From: Altererythrobacter sp.
GTDB lineage: Bacteria > Pseudomonadota > Alphaproteobacteria > Sphingomonadales > Sphingomonadaceae
Direction of reading: 5' to 3'
NCBI GenBank assembly: GCA_024636575.1
Contig: JAGXGU010000047.1
Coordinates: forward strand, 1-16,735
DNA: 16,735 nt
Shown: positions 1-6,448 of the stretch, piece by piece
Layout: each line of letters opens with the position of its first letter
How positions within the stretch are numbered: position 1 is the stretch's first letter
Made by a program: the position numbers and the translations under genes
Notes under the pieces: model-generated
Database searches by the model: none
Told to the model about the DNA's origin: nothing
Seen by the model: the letters and a program-made list of their open reading frames with translations, nothing else

Positions 1-16
1 ACCAAGGAGAAAAAAG

Positions 17-202
17 ATGGCGAAGAACACCGGCAAAAACCACCGCATTGGCTCGATTGATGCCCGAACCCAGATTAAGAATCCAAAAACCGACCTGTGG
101 ACCAAGCGCTCGCGCAAAGATGGCGGTAAGTTCATGGACGTCAAGAGCGATGGCGAGCCGTTCAAGGGGGTCGCGAAGGAGCCCGACGGGCGGCGGAACT
201 GA
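17..202 (+). CDS. Small basic hypothetical protein (61 aa)
   Basis: A 61-residue, lysine/arginine-rich soluble protein with no signal peptide or membrane segment. A good Shine-Dalgarno (AAGGAG at 4-9, seven bases before the ATG) fixes the start. The sequence opens MAKNTGKNHRIG and carries a central TKRSRKDGGKFMDVK stretch and an FKGVAKEP tail. I recall this pattern from short uncharacterised proteins scattered over many bacterial genomes, often in accessory regions; their function is unknown to me. The high density of basic residues and Gly/Asn turns is compatible with nucleic-acid binding, but that is a guess. It lies 83 bp upstream of a membrane-protein gene on the same strand and may be co-transcribed with it. 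Confidence 0.75.
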   Translation: MAKNTGKNHRIGSIDARTQIKNPKTDLWTKRSRKDGGKFMDVKSDGEPFKGVAKEPDGRRN

Positions 203-285
203 GCCAAGGCCGCCCCGGACGGCGGCCTCGACAAACGCTGTTCGATACTGCACCCTGCGAATAATATATAAAGGGAGATACCGCC

Positions 286-621
286 GTGCCGGATAGCAGC
301 GCAGCGAACGAATTAGACCATACGAAGGAGCGTCGCCGCCTGCCGTTGATCGGGCTGGCGGTTAGTTCAGCCTATTTCGCCACGTTGATAATATATCTCG
401 TCGTACAACAGCAAAATCCTGCCGACTTGCGCCTCAACGAGTTGGGCGATTTCCTCGGCGGGGTGGCGAGCCCGGTGGCCTTCCTATGGCTGGTACTTGG
501 CTATTTTCAGCAAAGCCGTGAAATCCGCCTCAGCGGCAAGGCGCTCCACCTCCAAGCTCAGGAAATGAAGCGCAGCGTTGACGAGCACCGGCTTCTCGCG
601 GGCGAAACAAGACAAGGTTGA
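286..621 (+). CDS. Small two-helix membrane protein with coiled-coil tail, probably 3'-truncated
   Basis: The 111-residue protein starts at GTG 286 behind AAGGGAG (271-277, eight-base spacing); no ATG in this frame fits better. Two hydrophobic segments lie at about residues 20-40 and 56-74, joined by a short loop containing NELGDFLGGVASP. The GDFLGG signature is familiar from uncharacterised inner-membrane proteins in which two helices precede a long Gln/Glu-rich coiled coil. Here only about 35 residues of that helical tail remain (QQSREIRLSGKALHLQAQEM onward) before the stop. The stop lies six bases from the tandem repeats of a transposase relic, so the coiled coil may have been cut by that insertion. 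Function unknown; some relatives may sit in phage-defence neighbourhoods, but nothing here proves such a role. Confidence 0.65.
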   Translation: MPDSSAANELDHTKERRRLPLIGLAVSSAYFATLIIYLVVQQQNPADLRLNELGDFLGGVASPVAFLWLVLGYFQQSREIRLSGKALHLQAQEMKRSVDEHRLLAGETRQG

Positions 622-627
622 AGCTGG

Positions 628-672
628 AATTACGGTGCCAGTTTACTAATTACGGAGCCAGTTTACTAAATT
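628..672. repeat. Two tandem 20-bp repeats plus partial third, transposase-associated
   Basis: The unit AATTACGGTGCCAGTTTACT occurs at 628-647 and again at 648-667 with one change (T to A at 656), followed by AAATT. A diverged copy, AATCACGGTGACACGTGCA, lies at 807-825 in the same orientation. Repeats with the core ACGGTG(A/C)CAGTTTACT are, to my recollection, typical neighbours of REP-associated tyrosine transposases. Here they directly abut the stop codon (672-674) of a minus-strand fragment with a RAYT-like C-terminus. They therefore probably mark the 3' boundary of the former element. Confidence 0.7.
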
Positions 673-806
673 CACGAAATTATCCGGATTTTTGGTTTTG
701 GGCCACGTTTTTGTGATTTAAGCGTCCGCCTGCTTTTCATCTCAAGCGTCCCTAGACAACTATCATTACCCAGCGGTCTGCCTGACGTTTCGGACATTTG
801 AACGGA
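672..806 (-). pseudogene. REP-associated tyrosine transposase (RAYT) C-terminal remnant
   Basis: Read on the minus strand, this segment ends in SETSGRPLGNDS, then a short LE-rich helix and QKRGPKPK before a TGA at 672-674. The pattern GRPLGxxxFxxxLExxxGRxLxxxxxGPKPK is characteristic of the C-terminal tail of Y1/IS200-like RAYT transposases. Only about 40 residues survive. The catalytic parts (HUH histidine pair, catalytic tyrosine, the N-terminal YHVTxRGN block) are not found upstream on either strand. The open frame continues to 1319, but its upstream part runs through an unrelated repeat element and shows no transposase similarity. It is a dead remnant, bracketed by direct repeats at 628-672 and 807-825. 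Confidence 0.7.
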
Positions 807-879
807 AATCACGGTGACACGTGCAACACCCCCTTCATTCAAATAGGGGACGCGATACTTGATTCCAGGCACCCGGGAA

Positions 880-1008
880 TTTTCCCGCAAAGGCGCAAAG
901 ACGCAAAGACGCCAAGCATGATTGCGCGGGCATCTGCGGCCAGAAAACAGCCCTGCTGCTGGTGCCACTTTTCTGCGTCTCTGCGGATATCGGCGTCTTT
1001 GCGCGAAA
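880..1008. repeat. ~130-bp inverted-repeat element with CGCAAAG units
   Basis: The left end, from TTTTCCCGCAAAGGCGC, contains CGCAAAG three times at an exact 8-bp period (886, 894, 902) followed by ACGCC. The right end carries the mirror image, GGCGTCTTTGCGCGAAA at 992-1008, plus a degenerate TCTGCGTCTCTGCGG at 972-986. The roughly 60-bp centre has no coding signature. Elements with repeated CGCAAAGACGCAAAGACGC ends occur in many unrelated bacteria. I know of no protein encoded by them, so a non-autonomous or structural repeat is the best description. Confidence 0.7.
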
Positions 1009-1092
1009 CCTTCCGCTGCGTGAAACCCTCCAGCGGCGAGGACAGGCGCAGCACCCGGATAAGTGCAAGGCGATGCAAAGTGGCAAAATATC

Positions 1093-1121
1093 TTGACTTT
1101 AATAACCAAATAGGTTATATC
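1093..1121 (+). promoter_or_regulatory. Orphan promoter with palindromic operator in its spacer
   Basis: TTGACT (1093-1098) and TATATC (1116-1121) are separated by exactly 17 bp and make a credible sigma-70-type promoter on the plus strand. A 17-nt palindrome, ATAACC-AAATA-GGTTAT, occupies 1102-1118 and so overlaps the spacer and the -10. AACC/GGTT palindromes of this kind are typical operators for ArsR-type winged-helix repressors that govern their own genes. No ArsR-like gene, or any recognisable gene, follows within 450 bp. The promoter therefore appears to have lost its gene, or to drive an untranslated transcript. Confidence 0.55.
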
Positions 1122-1504
1122 GCCGCAGCTTTTCCGACAGGAGAGGTCAGGACCGGGGGTGTGCGATCGATAGCATCTCCTCCTCCGCCTGCCGGATTGT
1201 TCCGGCGGGAATACGGTCGGGGTGATGCGCGCGGCGGGCAGTCCATGCCGCCTGTACAGCACATCACCGGACTCGAAGGTCGAATGTCCGGTTCGCCAGT
1301 GGTTCTGGATCCAGTCCATTACCGCCGCGGGCCGGCGGTGGCGCGGCGGATCAGCTGCGGATTGCCCCGGGTGCTTTTGCGAGCCTTGACCTGCGGCAAT
1401 GTCGACCCGATCAAAGGCCGAACCGGCGCTCGCTGCGGAATGGCGAACCGGTCAGTCGCAACAGACGAACACCCGCCAGCCCCGGTGCGCGCATGCCCAT
1501 CCGG

Positions 1505-1539
1505 CGCCCCGACCGTGTGGTCCGATTTTTTTCGGGGCG
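1505..1539. other. Hairpin-forming inverted repeat downstream of the DUF885 gene
   Basis: CGCCCCGA (1505-1512) pairs with TCGGGGCG (1532-1539) around a 19-nt loop that includes a seven-T run. It lies about 45 bp beyond the stop codon of the minus-strand DUF885 gene and could stabilise or end that transcript. There is no U-tract after the stem in either direction, so it is not a canonical intrinsic terminator. Confidence 0.35.
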
Positions 1540-1581
1540 TTATCGTCCGGGTTCGCCGCCGGATAAACCCCTGTAGATTGG

Positions 1582-3435
1582 CTATTGAACCCGCGCGCCC
1601 GCCACATAGCGCGAAACATTGTTGGCCATCACATCGAGCGGTGCGTTCCCGCCAAGGACAACGGCATCGTTGAACGACTTGAAATCATACTTGCTGCCCA
1701 GCGCCGTTTGCGCAATTCCGCGCTGGCGCACGATTTCGCTGTGGCCGACCTTGTAACCGCAGGCCTGGCCGGGCCAGCTGCAATAGCGGTCGACCTCGCT
1801 CGCCACTTCTTCGACCTTGCTGCCGTTTTCGGTGACGAAGAAATCGACGCCTTTCTGGCGGCTCCACCCCTTGGAATGGAGCCCGGTGTCCACCACCATG
1901 CGGCAGGCGCGGAAGGCGAGTGACTGAAGATACCCCAGCCTGCCAACCGTATAATCTTCATAGGCGCCCAGTTCATCCGCCAATTGTTCGCCATACAGCG
2001 CCCAGCCTTCGGAAAATGCGTTGAATGCCAGGATCGATCGGATCAGCGGCAGGGTGTTGGAATATTCCCCTTCCCACACATGGCCGGGGATTGTTTCGTG
2101 ATAGACCAGATCCGCCAGATCATATTTGCGGTGCAGATCGGTGGTGCGCAGGTTGATCCACATCCGGCCGGGAATCGTGCCATCCTTGGAACCAGCGCCG
2201 CCATAGGCCCCCGGTGCGCCCAGTTCCTCCGCCGCGGGGATGCGGCGCACCTCGAGATTGGGATCGACCAGCGTGTTGAACGCCCGCGGCATTTGCGATT
2301 TTATCCACGCGATACGGTCTTCGATAAAGCTCATGATCTCGGCGCGGCCGGGGTCACCTTCGGCGAATTTGAAGCGCGGATCGCTGCCCAATTCATTCAT
2401 CCGTGCGCCGACTGTTCCGTTGGTATAGCCAAGACTGCGCAAGATCGGGTCCATCCGTGCATGCAGCGAGGCAAGTTCTTCCAGCCCGCGCTGATGCACT
2501 TCATCCGGTGTCAGATTGGTGGTGGTGCTGGCGCGCAGGGCCCATGCGTAATATTCATCACCATGCGGACGGGCCGCCATGCCGGGATCGGAAGTTGCCA
2601 CCGTCTGCTGGCGGAACAATTCAGCCAATTGCGCCTCGAGCGCAGGTGCGATCGTGGTTTTGACGATTTCGTCCGCCTGGCCTGATACTCCCTTGCCGAT
2701 TTCCGATGCGGCGAGCGGGGCCACCAGCGAACCGCCCTGCATTGCATCTTGCAGCGTGGCCTTCATTTGCGTGACTGCCTTGGCCAACAGAAAATCTGGC
2801 GGGACCACGCCCATATCGGTCGCCGCCTTCATCCGTTCCAATTCGCCGTTAAGGACACCCGGAACCGCAGTCAGACGCGCGATATATGCCTCGGCATCGC
2901 CTGCGCTATTCAGCGGCTGCGTGGAATCAAAGAAGCGCGGCAGATCGATATAGGACCCGACATTCTGGATCACCACATAAGGCGAATTACGCCAGCTGCC
3001 GACAGCGACATCGCCATAGGGCAGGGCAAAGCCATCGAGCGCGGTGGCATAGGCGCTTTCGACCACTTCGAAGCTGGTGCGCGTTGCCGGGTCGAGCGCG
3101 CTGGTATCGGCGGCACGGACCCGGGCGAGGTCAGTGCGCAGGGTTGCGGCAAAGGCATCTTGCCCCGCTTGCGACTGGTCCTCCATCTGTGATCGAAGCG
3201 CGGCATATCTGCCCACATCAACGCCGAGCGAGGTTGCCCGTTCCGGTTCATGCGCCAGCAGGTTATAGGCAATCTCGTCGAGCAATTGCGCGCCGACAGG
3301 TTCGGCGAGCGGGGGTGCCGCCATCTGCGCGGCGGCCTGTTGGACGCAGCCAGGCAGGGCGAGAATCGAGACGCCTGCGCCCAGTCCAGCCAGGGTTTGC
3401 CTGCGGGTGAATTTTTGGATGTTGGGAGATGTCAT
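1582..3435 (-). CDS. DUF885 family lipoprotein, predicted zinc metallopeptidase
   Basis: A 617-residue exported protein of the DUF885 family. The N-terminus has a twin-arginine-like motif (TRRQTLAG, residues 10-17), a hydrophobic stretch and a lipobox, LALPGC, with the lipidated cysteine near residue 30. It is probably Tat-exported and membrane-anchored in the periplasm. The mature domain carries HETIPGH at about 446-452 and FSEGWALYGE at about 474-483, the HExxxGH plus downstream Glu arrangement expected of a gluzincin-type zinc site. The start at ATG 3435 is preferred over an in-frame TTG two codons upstream, since neither has a strong ribosome site. The length fits the family. The substrate is unknown; peptide hydrolysis is inferred from the motifs. 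Confidence 0.9.
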   Translation of the reverse strand: MTSPNIQKFTRRQTLAGLGAGVSILALPGCVQQAAAQMAAPPLAEPVGAQLLDEIAYNLLAHEPERATSLGVDVGRYAALRSQMEDQSQAGQDAFAATLRTDLARVRAADTSALDPATRTSFEVVESAYATALDGFALPYGDVAVGSWRNSPYVVIQNVGSYIDLPRFFDSTQPLNSAGDAEAYIARLTAVPGVLNGELERMKAATDMGVVPPDFLLAKAVTQMKATLQDAMQGGSLVAPLAASEIGKGVSGQADEIVKTTIAPALEAQLAELFRQQTVATSDPGMAARPHGDEYYAWALRASTTTNLTPDEVHQRGLEELASLHARMDPILRSLGYTNGTVGARMNELGSDPRFKFAEGDPGRAEIMSFIEDRIAWIKSQMPRAFNTLVDPNLEVRRIPAAEELGAPGAYGGAGSKDGTIPGRMWINLRTTDLHRKYDLADLVYHETIPGHVWEGEYSNTLPLIRSILAFNAFSEGWALYGEQLADELGAYEDYTVGRLGYLQSLAFRACRMVVDTGLHSKGWSRQKGVDFFVTENGSKVEEVASEVDRYCSWPGQACGYKVGHSEIVRQRGIAQTALGSKYDFKSFNDAVVLGGNAPLDVMANNVSRYVAGARVQ

Positions 3436-3536
3436 TGCCAATGTCTGGCGCTACGCAGTCCCGGTGTCAAACCTCATTTGGGCATATGTCGCAAAGCTCG
3501 CTTCACCCCATCCCCGCTTCGGGCTAAGGTGCAGGG

Positions 3537-3743
3537 ATGGCAACCGATACAGTCCTTTCGATCCTTGTTCTGGCCGCTATCGCTTTGCTTGGCGGTGCAT
3601 TTTTGCTCCATCGGCGCGGCGGACCAAAACGCCAGGTCATCCTGATGGTGATCCTGGCGTTGGTGGCGATCGGCAATGTTGCGATCTGGATTGTGCCGGA
3701 CAGTCAGGGGAATGCCCCGCTGGACCAGCAATTGTCCGAATAG
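3537..3743 (+). CDS. Small membrane protein, two predicted TM helices (68 aa)
   Basis: The 68-residue product has hydrophobic segments at about residues 5-24 and 34-54, separated by a short positively charged loop (HRRGGPKRQ). This suggests a hairpin in the inner membrane with the basic loop in the cytoplasm. A Shine-Dalgarno-like AAGGTGCAGGG precedes the ATG. It is divergent from the DUF885 gene (about 100 bp apart), and its stop lies only 6 bp from the stop of the convergent TonB gene. I recognise no family with a known function; similar short proteins are annotated as hypothetical in sphingomonads. Confidence 0.7.
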   Translation: MATDTVLSILVLAAIALLGGAFLLHRRGGPKRQVILMVILALVAIGNVAIWIVPDSQGNAPLDQQLSE

Positions 3744-3749
3744 GCGCGC

Positions 3750-4430
3750 CTAATTCGGCAGTTGCCAGCGGACCGAGCTGGAGTAGCTGCCTCCGATATT
3801 CTCGCCCTTGCTGTTCTTCGCCGGCTGGAACCGCGCGCGCTTGCTGATCAAGGCGCAGGTTGCCTGGTCCAACGCATCATGCCCGCTGGAACGGGTGATC
3901 AGGCAGGATTCCGCCCGGCCATCGGTGCCAACCTGCACCTTGAACCCGGTCGTCCCGATCATCTCGCGGTTGATCCAGCTGGATCGGTAATCACTGGTGG
4001 TGACCCATGCCCCTGGATCATTGCGCGGCTTCACATCGACCGGGGTGAAGCTGGGCGGCGTAGCTGAAGTAAAGGGCTTCGGAGGACCGACCGTGCCCTG
4101 GGCCAGCGGTGGTGGATCGAACGGCGGCAAGATAATTGTGGTCGTGTCAATCTGAATCGGGTTCGGGTTAATGTCCTGTGCGCTGGGCGGGGTGTAGATG
4201 GGCGGTGTGACCGGCTTTGTCAGCTCGGTGGGTTGCGGGTCTGTTTCAGGCGGCGGCGGAACCGGTGGCAGCGGGATTTGTGTTCCGATAAAAGGCTTTG
4301 GTGCGGGCGGATCAAATAGTCCCGGAGCCAGTCCGACAATCAATCCATAGCCGATGACGGCATGGATCGCGCCAACCATAATGACCGCGCTCTTCCTGTT
4401 CTTCGCCTGTGCCTGATTGAGATATGCCAT
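3750..4430 (-). CDS. TonB family energy transducer
   Basis: A 226-residue periplasm-spanning TonB protein that would pass ExbB/ExbD-derived energy to outer-membrane TonB-dependent receptors. A single N-terminal membrane anchor (about 14-35) contains a histidine, IHAV at residue 23, matching the functional anchor histidine of TonB proteins. A long proline-rich spacer follows (about 41-135: PPAPKPF, PPVPPPPE, PPFDPPP). The C-terminal domain (about 145-226) contains GFKVQVGTDGRAESC, the SSGHDALDQATC region and RARFQPA. Cysteines 176 and 192 could form a disulfide and are a usual trait of sphingomonad TonBs. The start at ATG 4430 is supported by GGAGAGAGGAAG upstream; an open frame 30 codons longer crosses the promoter. 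No exbB or exbD lies in the window. Confidence 0.92.
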   Translation of the reverse strand: MAYLNQAQAKNRKSAVIMVGAIHAVIGYGLIVGLAPGLFDPPAPKPFIGTQIPLPPVPPPPETDPQPTELTKPVTPPIYTPPSAQDINPNPIQIDTTTIILPPFDPPPLAQGTVGPPKPFTSATPPSFTPVDVKPRNDPGAWVTTSDYRSSWINREMIGTTGFKVQVGTDGRAESCLITRSSGHDALDQATCALISKRARFQPAKNSKGENIGGSYSSSVRWQLPN

Positions 4431-4489
4431 GACGCTTCCTCTCTCCTGACTGCGCCGCCCGGTTCTCCGGTGCGGCCACTCCCGTAATT

Positions 4490-4520
4490 GCAATGTTACA
4501 ACATCACATACGGTGAGCAA
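4490..4520 (-). promoter_or_regulatory. Promoter of the TonB gene with Zur-like palindrome over the -10
   Basis: On the minus strand, TTGCTC (4520-4515) and TAACAT (4498-4493) are spaced by 16 bp, which would put transcription start about 55 nt before the TonB ATG. The -10 lies in the palindrome ATGTTACAACAT (4493-4504), within a wider GCAATGTTACAACATCAC (4490-4507). This resembles the core ATGTTATAACAT of proteobacterial zinc uptake regulator (Zur) boxes, differing at one central base. Placement over the -10 would suit repression. The promoter and site are seen; the regulator's identity is inference. Confidence 0.5.
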
Positions 4521-4604
4521 GAGGTTTCGCGTAGCAAAATGCCACCTGATTCGTTCAAGCCATTGGAGTTTGGCGGGAAAGGCGGGGAAAAACCGCCCGG
4601 TGTC

Positions 4605-5261
4605 TCACTTGATCGGGCAATCCGGCGAGAGGCGGAAATCGAGATAATTGTCGACCGAGGCCATCAATTCTTCCTGTTCGTTTTCGAAGAAGTGATTGGC
4701 ACGGGGAATTTCCTCGTGGTGGATCGTGATGTGCTTTTGCGTGCGCAATTTATCCACCAGCTTCTGCACGGCGCTCGGTTGAACAACCGTATCTGCCACG
4801 CCCTGAATGAAGATGCCGGAGGCCGGGCACGGCGCAAGGAAGCTGAAATCATACATATTGGCGGGCGGTGCGACGGAGATGAACCCGCGCACTTCAGGTC
4901 GGCGCATCAGCAATTGCATGCCGATCAGCGCGCCGAAGGAAACACCGGCCACCCAGGTTGTCTGCGCTTCGGGATGGATCGACTGGACCCAGTCTAGCGC
5001 GGCAGCGGCATCGGACAATTCGCCGACCCCGTTATCGAAACTGCCCTGGCTACGGCCGACACCGCGGAAATTGAACCGCAATGTGGCAAATCCGCGATCT
5101 GAGAAGGTCTTGTAAAGCCGCTGGGTAATCCGCTCGTTCATCGTGCCGCCACCCTGGGGATGCGGATGCAGGATCATCGCAACCGGCGCACGCGGACGCG
5201 GGGCAGGGGAATAACGGCCTTCAAGTCGGCCCTCCGGGCCGGGGAAAATCACAGATGGCAT
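4605..5261 (-). CDS. Alpha/beta hydrolase, COG2945-like
   Basis: A 218-residue cytoplasmic alpha/beta hydrolase. It has the oxyanion-region motif HPHPQGGGTM (32-41), the RFNFRGVGRSQGSFDNGVGE block (62-81) typical of COG2945 proteins, and the nucleophile elbow GVSFG with Ser108. Asp157 (GVADTVV) and His190 (RANHFF) complete the likely triad. No signal peptide is present. The substrate is unknown. It is divergent from the cysteine desulfurase pair across a 125-bp intergenic region. In many alphaproteobacteria a hydrolase of this kind sits inside or beside suf/isc Fe-S assembly operons, so a supporting role there is plausible but unproven. The start at ATG 5261 has only a weak Shine-Dalgarno. 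Confidence 0.88.
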   Translation of the reverse strand: MPSVIFPGPEGRLEGRYSPAPRPRAPVAMILHPHPQGGGTMNERITQRLYKTFSDRGFATLRFNFRGVGRSQGSFDNGVGELSDAAAALDWVQSIHPEAQTTWVAGVSFGALIGMQLLMRRPEVRGFISVAPPANMYDFSFLAPCPASGIFIQGVADTVVQPSAVQKLVDKLRTQKHITIHHEEIPRANHFFENEQEELMASVDNYLDFRLSPDCPIK

Positions 5262-5317
5262 TCTTTGGACCTGTCAGAAGTTAGGCGGGCGCGGGTAGCG
5301 CGGACCGAGTTGGTGGC

Positions 5318-5355
5318 TATATAGTGACAAAACTGCAATTCGCAATTCCTGCAAT
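5318..5355. promoter_or_regulatory. Candidate divergent promoter region with GCAATTC repeats
   Basis: In the hydrolase/desulfurase divergent intergenic region, the minus strand shows TTGCGA (5345-5340), a 16-bp spacer and TATATA (5323-5318), a fair promoter for the hydrolase. The palindrome CTATATAG (5317-5324) overlaps TATAGT (5320-5325), which could serve the desulfurase side, although no good -35 is seen there. GCAATTC is repeated head-to-tail at 5335-5341 and 5342-5348, with GCAAT again at 5351-5355. The -35 lies inside these repeats, so they could be a regulator site. No textbook IscR or RirA box is recognisable. Confidence 0.4.
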
Positions 5356-5386
5356 CATCCTGACCCAATAGAAGACGAGCCCCGCC

Positions 5387-6448
5387 ATTACCCGCATCTA
5401 CCTCGACCATGCCGCAACCACGCCGATCCGCCCGGAAGCCCTGGCCGCGATGCAGGCAGGTTTTGCGATGTGGGCCAACCCATCAAGCCCGCATGCCGAA
5501 GGACGGAAAGCCAAAGCTGCGCTGGAGGACGCCCGGTCGCGGGTGAAGGCTGCCCTGGGCTGGGACGGTGAAGTGATCTTCACCAGCGGCGCGAGTGAGG
5601 CGGCGGATATTGCGCTGCGCCGCGCGTCAGGCGGCGCACGGTTGGTCAGTTCGGTGGAGCATGATGCAGTCCTGCAGGCAGCACCCGAAGCGGAGCGTGT
5701 GCCGGTAACCAGCGACGGCGCCGTCGATCTGGAAATTTTGGCCGAAGCGATTCAGCGGGAGCGGCCGGTAGTCGCCGTGCAGCAGGTCAATTCCGAAACC
5801 GGCAACCGGCAAGCGCTTGAAGAAGTGGCTCGGTTGGTTATGGGCGCAGACGGCCTGCTGATCGCCGATTGCGCGCAGGGTGCGGGCAAGTTTACTTTGC
5901 CGCCATGCGACATGGCGATCATCTCGGCGCACAAGTTCGGCGGCCCGGTCGGGGTTGGCGCGCTGTTGCTTAAAGATTTCTCGGTCATCACGCCCAGCGG
6001 CGGGCATGAACGCGGCTACCGGCGCGGGACGGAGAACCTGCCGGCCATCATGGGCATGGCGGCCGCATTGGAAGCGGGCGGCACCCCCTACATCGACCCG
6101 CGTATACTGGAACCGCTGGATGCCCTGGCGGAAGATTGCCGCAAACTTGGCGGTATCTGGCTGGCGGACCGTCTGGCCGATCCCACACCCTATGTCCGCG
6201 CGCTGGCCATGCCGGGCATGAGCGGTAGTGCACAATTGATGCGGTTAGACATGGCCGGGATTGCGGTTTCGCAAGGCAGCGCGTGTTCGAGCGGGACGCT
6301 GAAGAAAAGCCATGTATTGGAAGCGATGGGCCTCGACGATGATACGGCCTCCCGGATGATCAGGGTCAGTTTCGGCTGGAACACCGCGCGCGGCGAGGTG
6401 GAGCGGTTCTGCGAAGTCTGGTCGGAAATGGCGAGAGGTTCGGCATGA
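5387..6448 (+). CDS. Cysteine desulfurase, first paralog (probable ATT start)
   Basis: A PLP-dependent class V aminotransferase-fold enzyme that takes sulfur from cysteine as a persulfide, for Fe-S cluster or tRNA thiolation pathways. Numbering from ATT 5387 (353 residues): RIYLDHAATTP at 3-13, FTSGASEA at about 65-72, PLP-stacking His92, VNSETG at about 134-139, PLP-aspartate 161 (IADCAQ), Schiff-base Lys183 (SAHKFGG), RRGTEN at 212-217 and catalytic Cys300 in GSACSSG. The first ATG in frame (5450) would delete the conserved IYLDHAATTP block. A TAG at 5369-5371 blocks any longer frame, and no ATG, GTG or TTG lies between. GAAGACGAG (5371-5379) is a weak ribosome site. The second Asn of the usual VNNE is Ser. 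It overlaps the next paralog by ATGA. Confidence 0.9.
   Translation: MTRIYLDHAATTPIRPEALAAMQAGFAMWANPSSPHAEGRKAKAALEDARSRVKAALGWDGEVIFTSGASEAADIALRRASGGARLVSSVEHDAVLQAAPEAERVPVTSDGAVDLEILAEAIQRERPVVAVQQVNSETGNRQALEEVARLVMGADGLLIADCAQGAGKFTLPPCDMAIISAHKFGGPVGVGALLLKDFSVITPSGGHERGYRRGTENLPAIMGMAAALEAGGTPYIDPRILEPLDALAEDCRKLGGIWLADRLADPTPYVRALAMPGMSGSAQLMRLDMAGIAVSQGSACSSGTLKKSHVLEAMGLDDDTASRMIRVSFGWNTARGEVERFCEVWSEMARGSA

Larger units (their letters stand above)
622..1581. other. 960-bp gene-poor stretch with mobile-element debris
   Basis: I see no credible gene across this interval. Long open frames exist on both strands (for example 672-1319 minus and 798-1673 plus), but they run through repeats and have no recognisable domains, apart from the transposase tail at 672-806. 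Contents in order: 20-bp tandem repeats (628-672), a RAYT C-terminal remnant (672-806), a diverged third copy of the repeat (807-825), a string near 845-865 (GGGGACGCGATACTTGATTC) of the type I associate with RAYT surroundings, the CGCAAAG inverted-repeat element (880-1008), an orphan promoter-operator (1093-1121), and a loose hairpin at 1505-1539. From 1122 to 1504 I recognise nothing. Confidence 0.6.

Noticed and set aside
886..908. CRISPR-like short repeats
   Set aside because: Three 8-bp-period units with no spacers; part of the inverted-repeat element.
672..1319. 215-codon minus-strand open frame
   Set aside because: Only its last ~40 codons resemble a known family (RAYT tail); the rest crosses the CGCAAAG repeat element and the orphan promoter and shows no domain or ribosome site.
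798..1673. 291-codon plus-strand open frame
   Set aside because: It spans repeats and runs into the end of the DUF885 gene on the opposite strand; no recognisable domain and a Pro/Arg-rich composition typical of a GC-rich noncoding frame.
1984..2685. 233-codon open frame opposite the DUF885 gene
   Set aside because: Antisense to a strongly supported coding sequence with intact zinc-site motifs; a GC-rich shadow.
4562..4604. Terminator after the alpha/beta hydrolase gene
   Set aside because: GGCGG/CCGCC can pair around an A/T-rich loop but the stem is short and no clean U-tract follows on the minus strand.
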